DNA of 64,000 bases, taken from the NCBI GenBank assembly GCA_009829735.1, contig CM020619.1, forward strand, positions 688,590-752,589, in the 5' to 3' direction. Made by a program: the position numbers and the translations under genes. Source of the DNA: Pyropia yezoensis (taxonomy: Eukaryota > Rhodophyta > Bangiophyceae > Bangiales > Bangiaceae). Of the stretch, positions 1 through 10,587 are shown piece after piece (position 1 is the stretch's first letter; every line of letters starts with the position of its first letter). The notes under the pieces were generated by a model, which was not told the origin of the DNA, did not search any database, and saw only the letters and a program-made list of their open reading frames with translations.

Positions 1-1870
1 GCGGTAAACACAATCCCAACGTTAAACGCCACCGCGGAGTGCCGCCCTTTGGGGGACACCGCCTGCACCAGCCCACACATGCCGGGGGTATCCCGAAAGG
101 CGCCCGCCGCGACCGACGGGAACGTCACCAGGTACTTGACCGTCGACCCGGCGGGGCACCCTCGCCGGTTATTGGGCGCCCTCGACCGGACGTGCGCAAA
201 GCTGGCGTCCACCGTCGGGGAGGCGAGCCACCACGGGTCCGCTGCCAGCGCGGTCTGCCGCGCCGGCGAGGCGGGCGCGACGAGCGCGGCAAAGGAGGTG
301 GCAAGCGCCGAGCCGTTGAGAATGGACCACTCACACAGGTCCATGTCCGACAGGGTGGTGAGGTCCTTGGACAGCCGCAGCGGCTGGGGGCCAATGACGA
401 CCGCGGCGCCAACGTAGATGAGCACAAACGCCACCACCAGCTGGGGGGTGGCACGGAGGGCGTGCTGGGCTGGCGCAAACCGCGCTGCTACCGCTGCTGC
501 CGCCTGCTGCTGCTGGTCGGCGGCGATGACCGGCTCGTCTGGAACATGGACGATGAAGTTCTGCAGCCTGGGGGGGGGTGGAAGATGGGGGGGTGGGGGG
601 GAGGGGGGCCAGGCGCGCAGTGCAGCAGCGGGTCGTAGCCAAGGAGGACGCGAGCGCAACCAGACAGGAGCCAAAGCAGGACGGGTGTCAGGCACTGGCA
701 TTCGTTGACGAGGGGTGGCGACTTGACCAGCAGACACGCCCAGGGACCCGCCGAGAGGGCGGAAAGGCAGCGTGGGAGGGAGCCACAGCAGATGGAGAAG
801 GCCAGTCACCCTCTCTGCAAACGCACCAGTTGAGGAGCCACCGTGCAAACATGGCGAGCGCGCCAGACCGCCGGAGCACCCAGATGGGGCGCGGCCGAAA
901 CGCCGACACCATCCCGACAAAGACCACCCACCCCACGAAAGCCCACAGCAGAAACGAAATGGCGCCGTCTGTAAACGGCAGCACCCGCCGCAACGGGAGC
1001 AACGATGGCTGCGGCGACTCCCCTTCCAGGCTGTAGATCACCATTGGCTCCTACCTTAGTCCCAAGCCACGGGCATGACCCGCATCGGCCGACACTCCGC
1101 GCCGTGTCAGTTCACGGCCCCAAGGGCAGGCATCGCCCAGTGTGCAGACACCACGTGCACCACCCGCACCGCACGAACCCACCTTCAGGAGTGGCCACAG
1201 TCAGACCCAGCACACCATCCGACCGTACGTTGTCGCCTCAGGCCCCCCTGCCCCTCTTCAAGTCCCCCAAGGCCTCCGCACGCAAAGGCGTCCCCCCTCC
1301 TCCTTGGTCCTCTCCCTCGCCGCCGCCCCCCCCCCCTGCTACTTACCCGTTGGATGGGTTCGAGCCAGAACCCCATGCCCGCCCGCTCAGAGCGCCGAGA
1401 AAGCCGAGCGCCGCCCCAAACGCCGGGTGCGTGCCATTGGTCGCCGACGCGTCGACGTACGCGAGGAGCTCGTCAAAGGTGCACTCGGCCGCGTCCCCCG
1501 CGTACACACACCAGTGGGGTGCGGCGGCCGACGGGCCGTCGCCCAACACCGTCAGCAGCTCAAAGCTGTCGCCCCCAAAGCCGTGCTGCGCCGCCGTGGC
1601 GCAGGGGAAGAGGCGGCGCCGGGCGGCAGCCGCCGCGGCGGTCGCGGCGGGCGCGACGGTCACAAACGGGCGCTCCGCGATAAACGCCCAGCAGGGGGAG
1701 TCGCCGGTCAGGCAGGGCGCCCAGTCGGCACGGGAGGCCATGTCGGCCAGGCACTCGGACCGGGCGGGGCGGGGGGCGCCGCCGAGGACGGCGCCCCCCA
1801 GCAGCAGCAGCAGCAGCGGCAGCGGCACGGGGTGGGGCACCCCCAGCAAAGAGGACCGGCGGGCACGCAT
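1..1870 (-). CDS. Secretory-pathway multi-pass membrane protein, 3' end outside window
   Basis: Three exons join in one frame: 1347-1870, 827-1030 and <1-567. Donors are GTAAGT (after 1347) and GTGCGT (after 827). Acceptors are CTACAG and a C-rich tract ending in CAG. Both junctions rebuild whole codons. I chose the Met at 1870 because a leucine-rich signal peptide follows it (residues about 1-35, with a run of seven leucines). Next comes a Cys-containing lumenal domain with an NGT sequon. Exon 2 encodes a clear membrane helix (starting about GAISFLLWAF) and a second hydrophobic stretch. Exon 3 has another helix (LVVAFVLIYVG), then a second Cys-bearing, N-glycosylated region (NGS) running off the left edge. 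I recognise no family. The gene structure is well supported; the function is unknown. Confidence 0.7.
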
Positions 1871-2330
1871 GGATGGTTTGAGGTTGCGGGGGGGAGAAGA
1901 GAGGGCTCGAGTCTGTGACGGGGGGGTGGAAGGCGATGCGGGTGCGGGGGGGGGGGGGGCGCCCACTCTGATAACCGCATCGGCCGCGCAGACCCCACGC
2001 GCCATCCGCGCCAAGGGCAGAATGGGGTGGGAGGTGGGAGGTGGCCGCGGCCAGTCGCGGTCGTGCGGCCAGTCGCGGGTGCGTGGGGGTGCATTAGCTC
2101 TCTAATAGTCGCACACCCGACCCGAGGCGCGTCAAGAGGAGCACGCCCACTGCCCATTGCCCAGAGGGATGAACGCTGTCCGCCCAGTGGGGTGGGGAAG
2201 CCCGGTGCGCGTCGACCCAGCGTCGTTCTTCCCAGTGCCTTGCCCATCACGGTGGCCATGATCGCCACCCACTGCACCAAGCACAGGACGCTAGCACACA
2301 CGCGAGAGCCGCGCGTCTTGACACAACAGA

Positions 2331-2492
2331 GTACAGTACAGGACGAAGGTGGCCCTAAAGCTGCGGTGAGCCTCGCCCGTACAGTTGCTGCGTCAGCGGC
2401 GGCCGCGAGGAACGGGGTGCAGAGCAGCGCCGAGGCGCAACGCCCGGCCATCATGGTGATGATTGCCAGCCAGCGCATACATACTGTACATC
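2331..2492. repeat. GTACAGTAC-type palindromes (two)
   Basis: GTACAGTACA lies at 2331-2340, and an ATACATACTGTACAT block at about 2477-2492. Both are AT-rich against a GC-rich background. They sit about 460-620 bp upstream of the start codon at 1870 (- strand). The same motif recurs at many intergenic sites in the window. Confidence 0.5.
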
Positions 2493-3480
2493 ACAGCACA
2501 CTGCGAACTGCAGAGCGAGGGGGGAGCCTGGAGATCAGCTGACCAGCGAACGCCAGCTGGTGAGATTGGCCTCGGTCAAGCTCCGGGTGGCGGGGCGTCC
2601 CCTCCCCTCCGCCGAATCTGGGGCCGCCACCGCCGGAAGCGTGACGCGCCCCAGACTGACAGGCGACCGCCGCCGCGCTTGCAAGAGGCGCACGCACCGT
2701 CCTTCGCGCAGCCCGCCCCCTCCACCTCTCGCTCTTGATATGTACAGACGTCCCCCCACTGCCGCGGAGCGTCTGGCCGCCGACGAGTTCGAAGCGAAAA
2801 GAGGAGCGGGGTGTGAGAACGGCGGGTGAAACAGGAATGCACGCGGATGGCAAGGACCGGGTGGCGGCAGTCACCTTGCCCCGGAGCTCAAAAGCCCCAC
2901 CCCCCATCGCCTCACATCAATAGCGGGGAAGGGCCCCCTGCGTGCCGTGGACCTCCTCCCGCCGCCATCATCTTATGGCGCGAGGGCCCACGGCCGCGCC
3001 ACGGCCGCCGCGCGCCGCCGCCAGTTCAGGCCCACGCACCGGCACAGCGCCAACGCCGTTGCCATGGCACCCCTGCCACCACCGCCGCCCGTCTCGGTTG
3101 GACCGCGCGCGCCACGCCACCGTCACCGCCCCATTTTGTGGACCGATGGTGCCGGTGGTAGCGGAAGGTGACCCTCCGCCACCTCCAGCACCATCATACC
3201 ATACACCGCCGCGGGCACCACCGCCCCCGCCTTGAACTGTGCCAACAGAGGGCCAAGCGACGACCCGCCACCGCACCATGAAGCGGCCTATGAAAGAGAG
3301 AGTGGGAAGCAGGTTCGTAAGCCGTTGCACGGCGCAGCGACGCGGCATAGAAGGGGGTGTGGGGGGGGGGGAGGGGTGGTGGCGCGGCGGTGGCGAGGAG
3401 AAGGTATGTAGCCTTGCTCAGGCGTGAGCCGTCTTGCGCATGGGCCAGGGCTGACCAGGCGTAGGTCACAGCCTTGAATT

Positions 3481-3513
3481 CTGTACTGTGTGAACTGTAC
3501 AGTACAGTACCGT
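3481..3513. repeat. GTACAGTAC-type palindrome cluster upstream of PGM-like gene
   Basis: CTGTACTGTG, ACTGTACAGTACAGTAC and a following CGTA form overlapping self-complementary units. The cluster is about 280 bp upstream of the ATG at 3792. Whether it is a promoter element, a hairpin in the leader or a repeat relic cannot be told from sequence. Confidence 0.5.
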
Positions 3514-3791
3514 ATCCGTGATTCGAGGTGGCAATGTTCCCTTTTTTTGTGTTGGCAGTGTTCCGTGGCGTTTCGTGCTGGCAAGTGTTCCATCTGTTCC
3601 AAGCGTGCTGATCTCGACTCGGCCCCACACGCGCACCGGCGCTGTGCACGAGCATCTCTGGTCGTTGTCCATTCCCGGTCTGTTGTCTCTGCCACGGCGC
3701 TCGCCTTCGCCACCCACCTCTTCCCGCGTCTCTGGCCCCGCCCTCCTCACCCCCCCCCGCGGCGTCAGCGCCCCCCCCTTTCCACACCGCC

Positions 3792-6270
3792 ATGGTCGCG
3801 TTTACCTTTTGTGCGGCGCCGCTGCCTGGCGTCGCCGCCCCGCGCCGCGCCGCCGCGGCCGCAGCTGGCCGGCCGGCGCCGCTGGCGCCGCCCGTCAGCA
3901 GCAGCCGGGCGTGCTCGTGGGCGGGGGCTGCTGTCCCCGCCGGTGGGAGCACCGCCGCCGCCGCCGCCGCTGCCGCCGCCACGACCACCCGCCGCCGCGG
4001 GGAGGCTGCGGCGTCCCCCCCCCGCGCTTCCCCGGGACGCCTCCTCACTCCCCCCACCGCCTCGGCGGATGTCCCCGCCGGCGCGTCGGCCGCCCGGGCG
4101 GGGCTGATGCGCCTCCAAAACGGGTCGGACGTGCGTGGCGTGGCGCTCCCGCTGGTGCCCGCGGAGCCCGTAACGCTCACCCCCGCGGCCGCCGCGGAGC
4201 TGGGCGCCGCCTTTGCCGCCTGGGCGGCCGATTCTACTGGCGTCCCCGTCGCCGACGTGACCGTCACCATTGGGCGCGACAGCCGCCTGTCGGGCCCGGA
4301 ACTGGCGGAAGCCACTGCCGCGGGCGTCCTCGCGGCGGGCGCGCAGGTGGTGGACGTTGGCCTCGCCACCACCCCGGCCATGTTCATGTCCACGGTGCTG
4401 CCATTTGGGGGCCGCCCCGCCCCCGCGACGGCGGGGGTGATGCTGACGGCGAGCCACCTGCCGCCCAACAGGAACGGCCTCAAGTTCTTTACCGCCGCGG
4501 GGGGGACGTCCAAGGCGGACGTAGCCGCCATCATTGACGCGGCCGCGACGGCGCGCGACGCCCGTGGCGGGCCCCCTGCCGTGACTGTCGACGCGCCGCT
4601 CCCGACACACCCGTTCATCGATGACTATGGGGTCCACCTGGCGGGGCTGATCCGTGACGCGTGCGGCGCCGGGGAGACCCCCCTGGAGGGCTTTCACATT
4701 GTGGTGGACGCGGGCAACGGGGCGGGCGGCTTCTTTGCGGGCGTCCTCGAGTCGCTGGGCGCCAACACCACCGGCTCCCAGTTCCTCGACCCGGACGGCA
4801 CATTCCCCAACCACGTGCCCAACCCAGAGGACACCGACGCGATGGCCTCCCTGGTGGCCGCCACCACCGCCGCGGGCGCCGACCTGGGCGTCATTTTTGA
4901 CACGGACGTGGACCGGAGCGGCGTGTGTGACCGGTCGGGGGGGGCGGTCAACCGCAACCGGCTGATCGCCATGGTCGCCCGCATCGCCCTCCGCGAGTCG
5001 CCGGGGGGGGTGATTGTGACCGACTCGGTGACGAGCAACGGGCTGGCGCGGTTCATCGAGGGGCTGGGGGGAAAGCACCTGCGGTACCGCAAGGTACGTG
5101 TGCACCGGGGGGGGGGGGAAAGTGAGGGAGGGTGGGTAGCGGGGTGCGTGGGCCGCGTTGCGGTGGGCGGCCGTGCGTCGGAGCGCGGGGCTTCGTGCGC
5201 GCCGTTGGTCCGGCGATGCTATCAGCGGCGATGGTGAGATGGCGCACTGCCGGTTCGGGCACAGCGTGAGTGGGAATGGAGTTTTGCTGACGGCCTCACT
5301 CACTGACGGTACGCTACGCGTGTGGGGAGACCCGCCCCGGCTGGTTCCGTTGCTGTCTGGTCGGTTGGGCGCCCTCGCACTGGCGGTTGGTGGCGGCGGC
5401 GGGTGGGCGACGGGCTGTGGGATGGCACAGGGCTACAAGAACATCATTGACAAGGGCATTGAGGTGGACGCGCCACTGGCGATTGAGACGTCTGGCCACG
5501 GCGCCATGAAGGAGAACTACAGTACGCTTGCTCACGCTGTGCACCATGAGCACCGAGTCTGTTCCCGTAGGGCCGGCACACGCGTTCATGGAGGGCTGCA
5601 ATGTGTTACGGGAGTGCCCCGTACTTCCTGTGGTAATGGCTGCTGTGTGCAAGGAACTAACGGGTGTCTCACGCGTGCGTTGCTGTGCGTCTGGTGCCTT
5701 CCTCTGTTTCCCCTGGAACCCTTGTTCTTGGTCGCACCCCCCCTCCCGCTACAACCCTGTTTCGCTCCACCAGTGCTCGACGACGGCTGCTACCTGGCGG
5801 TCAAGATTATTGTCGAAATGGTGCGCCTGCGCGCGGCCGGCGAAGAGCGGGGCATCGCCGCCCTCCTCGACGGCCTCGCCGAGCCGCTGGCGTCCCACGA
5901 GTTCCGCCTCCCCTTTGTCGACGCCACCGACTTTGGCGCCCAGGGGGTGGCCCTCCTCGACGACTTCCCCGCCTTTGTCGCCGGGACCCCCGGCTGGACG
6001 GTGGACGAGCCAAACTACGAGGGCGTCCGCGTGTCGGTGGACGAGGGCGACGGCCGGGCGGGCTGGCTGCTGCTGCGGCAGAGCCTGCACGACCCGCTGC
6101 TGCCGCTCAACATTGAGACCGAGACCCCCGGGGGGGTGGTCGCGACGCTCCGCACCCTCCGCGACGGCTTTTTCGCCAAGCACCCCAACATTGACACGTC
6201 CAGCCTGGACGAGTACGAGGCGGCCGCCCCGGATCGTGCGGTGGCGCCAAGCACGGCGGCGGGTGCCTAG
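3792..6270 (+). CDS. Plastid-type phosphoglucomutase/phosphomannomutase-family protein
   Basis: Three exons: 3792-5093, 5431-5521 and 5774-6270. They encode 629 aa; donors are GTACGT and GTACGC, and both acceptors end in CAG. The first ~100 residues are Ala/Arg/Ser-rich and resemble a plastid transit peptide. Family landmarks follow in order: GRDSRLSGP, the phosphoserine loop TASHLPP (Ser221), the metal loop DTDVDR (370-375), the sugar-binding loop ETSGHGAMKEN, then LDDGCYL. The usual phosphate-binding RxSNTEP of domain 4 is replaced by RQSLHDP, followed by LPLNIE. That variant marks the plant plastid PGM-like subgroup (Arabidopsis At1g70820 type). Its substrate is not firmly known, so glucose/mannose phosphate mutase activity is inferred only. 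Intron phases agree across all junctions. Confidence 0.9.
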
Positions 6271-7078
6271 ATTTTGGGGGGGCGGGGTGAGGCGGACGGG
6301 GCTGGGGGGCGGGGGAGGGGTCAGGGTGGCTGCGTTTTGGGGGGGGCTGCAGTGCGGGTGGGGTTTCGGGATGTAACAGGGGAGACGCTTCCCCCTCACT
6401 GTACTCGAGCCGCCTTGCGTTGGCCATTGACACCCGCAGTCTCCCAGCGGTTGGCGGATTTTTTGGCCCACGCCGCGGTGCCGCCCCGAAGAGCGGGTCC
6501 AACCTCTCTCTGGCGGATCTGTCCGCCGTGTCCCCCCCCCACAGCCACCGTGGCTTGACGCCCTCGTGTCCCGCCGCCGGCAGTCGTCAACGTTGCGGGG
6601 CAGCGCGCGGCCACGCGGGACTGGGGGTTGCCTGTAGCCCACTGTAACCCGGCGCCCATCCCCTCCCACACACTGTCCGCCCGTCTGGGTAAGGTTCTGG
6701 GGTCGTGTCTTGGTCAATCCATTCCCCTGGGGGGACGGATTGACCGAAGACACGGCCCCCCCCACCCCCCCGGCCCCCTCCCCTTCTTCTCCCGCGTGGT
6801 CAGCAGCGGCCGCGGCCGTCTGGAGCGCAGGTCCCTCCTCGTCTGGGCGGCACACCCCACCCACCCAAACTCCCCACCACACCCGCCGGCCGCCGGCCTG
6901 CCGCGGCGGTGCGCGCCCGCCGACGGGTACAGTAGCGGCGGGTGCGCCACACCCTCCGGTAGCGCCACGTGGGCAGCCAGTCGGCAACCCGCGCGACCCT
7001 GCTCGACCCCACCACACAGCCCAGCCCCCAGTCTTGGCGGGAAGGGAGGACCAGGAAGGCGCGCTGCCGCCAAACAGG

Positions 7079-7120
7079 TGTACTGTATGTAGAGCACCAC
7101 TGTACAGTACTGTACTGCAC
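7079..7120. repeat. GTACAGTAC-type palindrome cluster
   Basis: GTACTGTATGTA is followed after a short spacer by CTGTACAGTACTGTACTG. It is the same AT-rich self-complementary unit seen elsewhere in the window. It lies 0.8 kb downstream of the PGM-like gene, with no gene start nearby. Confidence 0.5.
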
Positions 7121-8839
7121 TGAACAGGATACAGAGGGCGCCCCGCTCGTGGCCCCTCGGGGGGGGGTGCGTGAGTCACACGCGCCTCGGGCGGGAGGGG
7201 GTGGTGGTGGCGGTGACCCAGGCGCCGCGCACCAGGCCCAGCCGCGTGTGCCCCCCCTCCCGCCGGGTGCCCGCGCCAGGCCCTGTTTGCGCCAGTGCGC
7301 GGCGGTGGGTGGCTGACCTTGGTTCCCCGCCCCTCACCCACATCACACCACAGTGTATGGATGGGCACTAGGGGCCACTAGGTTGTTACTAACTGGCGCC
7401 GGCCCGCTGGCTGAGCTTCCCACTCCCCCACCCCCCCTCTCGCACTCGCATATGTGCGCAAGGTGCGTGTCTGCCGCAGCCGATGCGTGGGCGCTGTCGC
7501 GCCTGGGCAACGGCCGTGGGTGCCGCAGCGCAGTGTGTGAGCCGCCCCCCGTCTCGATCCCTGCGACGCCATTGCCCTGCACCCGAGCGGAGGGCGAAGA
7601 AAACAGACAATCAGCTAGCCATCATGGCCCAATGATTGGGCATTCGCGATGGATCAGGTGTGCTGGGGGGGGGCGCCCGGGCGGTGCGGTGGGACACCAC
7701 ACCACGCCAGAGCCCCCCACCCAACTCCTCACGGTCACGGGGGTGGCGACGGGCGGCACGCACACACATGCCCAGGGCCGGCGGGCCGCCACGCGGTCCG
7801 CCCACGGCCGCTGTCGCGGCCGCCGGCACAGCGTCAGTGAGGCGAAGGAGTAAGGCGTGCACCGCTGGTGAAGACGACGACGCGGAGGCTGGTGGGAGAG
7901 AGCACGAGGCGGCGTCCCGCCGCCGTTGCCCGCTCCCTCTCCCCCCCCGCTCTCGTTTGGATTGAATGACACGGCCACGCTGCGTTCCTATTCAATTTTG
8001 TGCTGGTCAAACAGACGCGGGCGCAGCCATGAACGGCACGGGCTGTGGATGGGCGGGGGAGGCGCCGCGCGGCCACACGCCAGCGCACTTGGCTGTCGTC
8101 CACCGGGGCACACAGCCGCCAAGCAACTGGCTTCTGGCTGCCGTGACAGACGCAATCGGTCCTACGGTGTACACACCGCCGCAGCACCCGCGTCTCAGCC
8201 CGCTTCTCTACTCGTTCCGCCCCCCCAGAGTCCCGACGGACGCAGACGCACCCCGCCCCCACCCGCCTCACCGCCAACCGTGGTACATAGAGGTGGCCTC
8301 TCTCTCTCCCACCCCAGCAAAAAGCGGTAGGGGCTGATCGTGCCGCCCCTCGGTGTCTCGGCCCACACCCACGCACCGTGCGGGACCCGGCGCGAGCTGC
8401 GGCGGACTCGCTCTCGCTCTCGCCCCGACGCGCACGGTGGCCCAGAGCGCTGTGTGCCGCCGGGCGGTGGCGCCCCCCCCCCACTCTCCCCAGCCGCTGC
8501 GCTTGGCCGGCGCGGTGCAGCCGGCCGGCGGCCTGCGCGTCGACCGCCGACGACGCCTCGTCTCCCCGCGTTCTGCCGCCGCCGCTGGCTGGTGGCCACC
8601 ACGGCTTTGAAAGCAGGACGGGGGCTGGAGTGGGCTGGGGGTGGGGGGGGCGGCGCGTGCCTCGCGCGGGCGCGGTCGCGACATCTCACCACGCACACTT
8701 TGCCCGGCTAGCCACAGCTACCGCGGGGGGGAGATCCTGGAGTCTCCACCCGGTCACCTCTCCCCCCCTCCGTGCCGCCCTGTTGCGCCAGTGTTCTTCC
8801 CATGGGGAGCGCGCTGGGTGCCCACCCACGAGGGACGCG

Positions 8840-9760
8840 TCGAGGTTGACAGAAGCTATATTTGTTTGGGTATGGGCTTGGTCCGCATTGTTCGCACTGA
8901 ATGAGAAGGCAACACCCGAGATTACTTTTAGCTTAGATCAGTTAGAGTTCCAGAACCACGGGACTGTTCCTGCCGAAAATGAAAAAGAGCCGCCCAAGGT
9001 GGCCCGGTCGTCACCAAAGGTGGTGTCGAGGGTGCAAGATGTAGATAGACACAACATGGAACGTGCGACGAGCGCGGTGCACAAACGGGGACTTCCCGAT
9101 AGCGTCGCTCCGAGTGCCCTCTCAGACCGGGTGAGAAGACTGAACAACGACCTACCAAATAAAAAACGCTCGGACTCGCCCGCAGCTCCCCCGTCTTTCC
9201 TCCACGTTCCACACAGAGAAGCACCATGCTGCCTGGTGGACGAGTTGCTCATTGCAATCGTTCATTCAAATGCTCCTTCACATGTCCTAAGGTGTGTCCG
9301 GCACACCCACCATGAGGCAAGGGGTCTGTCTCAGCATAACCGCGTCGGCAGTTGCACATTCCACCCAGCCGGCTGGGTAGATGGAGCTGAACCAAAGCCC
9401 AAGGCGCCGGTACCCAGGGCAACGTCCCGTTGGCCATTGGCATATGTCTGCACAGATGCTGAAGGCTTCCGCTCGTATGTAGCTGTAGTTGCGTCGCTTG
9501 TGACGGAACACGTCGGGCCATCAGGCGGCTCGGCACTCGCGTTTGGACAGTGTGCCTGTATCCATCCCGCGTTCTTTTTTTGTGCCATGATAATGTCCTG
9601 ATGTGGTTTTGGAAATGAAGTCAAAATATTGGATGAAGATTGGACGCTGAAGTGCTCTTGAGTATTTTCATATTCAGTAGGACAGCGTATCATCATGTTT
9701 GGGCCCGGAGAAGATTTGTCCCCGATAAACGTCCCGACCGCATGGACTGTGTGAGGCCGG
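8840..9760. other. Low-GC island, possibly a decayed mobile element or foreign segment
   Basis: Base composition drops clearly below the flanks, with A/T-rich words and AAT/AAA runs. On + a frame reading to 9601 stays open through the island and includes a charged stretch (RVRRLNNDLPNKKRSD). On - a frame at 9331-9942 is also open. Neither shows a family motif, codon bias like the neighbours, or a clear start. I saw no terminal repeats or target-site duplication. A degraded transposon or an unrelated exon are both possible. Confidence 0.3.
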
Positions 9761-10587
9761 CACGTCCAAGCAGGGCGGCCCAGCCCCTCTGTCTTTTTGA
9801 GTACGCTGCACCTCCGGGAGGGCGAGTCCCCTACGTGGCGCCACTGCGACTCTGCCCCCCCAACGACCAGCGACAGCGGAGGGGGGGGGGTGCGAATAGC
9901 GCCTGCGCGAGCCGCCTTCCCGCAACGTGAGGGAGTGGGCAATGATTGGGGGGGCCAGCTGCGCCGCCTCCGGGGTCACCGGGGTGGGCGGGGTGTGGCA
10001 GAAGGGGAGGGGGGCGCGCGGGCGGGGGGGACACGGGTGCACCCCCCGCTGGCTCTGGCAACGTTGCACGGCCGCGCCCGTCGCCACCCCAGCTGTGTTG
10101 GCCCCTTGCCGTGGGGACCCCCCGCCCTCGACGGCAGTGGCGGTGCGCAGCGCCCTGGCGCCCCTTCCCCCCCCCCATCGCCCACCCCCCACTCAGCGCC
10201 GGTGCTCCGCGGACCGGATTTTTGATTCCCCCCACCGCTCGTCGCCGCTGGGACGGCTGTGGCCGCCCCCACGGTCTCGGCCACGGGGGGGCAGAGCGTC
10301 TGCCGCCTGTCATTTCCAAGGCGACCAACCGGCGCTGTCCCACTCTTGTTGCATCAAGTGGGCGCGTCGCTCCCACCGCTGCTGCTGGCCGCCCCCACCA
10401 AGCGCCGTATCCCCGTTGCCGCCGCGTCCTTCCCATCCCGAGCTTCCTTCCCCCTTGCGCCTGTCCCCCACCTTGCCTCTCTCTACCTGGCGCTTCCCCC
10501 TCCCCCACCCCCCCTCCACCCCGCTAGCCCCCTTGCGTCCGCCGCTCACCCACTGCACCCTCCCCACCCACCTCCCCCTCGCCCGCT

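Larger units (their letters stand above)
1871..3791. other. Divergent intergenic region between membrane-protein gene and PGM-like gene
   Basis: No convincing gene. Open frames here are low-complexity and lack domains. It should hold the 5' leaders and promoters of both flanking, divergently transcribed genes. It contains GTACAGTAC-type palindromes (listed separately). The PGM side ends in a C-rich leader directly before the ATG. Confidence 0.5.
6271..10587. other. Long region without a recognised gene
   Basis: About 4.3 kb. Frames are Pro/Arg/Gly-rich shadows without domains on either strand. It holds palindromes at 7079-7120 and a lower-GC island at about 8840-9760. Its last ~400 bp are increasingly C/T-rich and run into the leader of the gene at 10588. 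Multi-exon or non-coding genes cannot be excluded. Confidence 0.4.

Noticed and set aside
1351..1375. GGTTCGAGCC, a tRNA B-box-like word
   Set aside because: It lies inside a coding exon on the other strand. The flanking bases do not form a T-stem, and there is no A box or acceptor stem.
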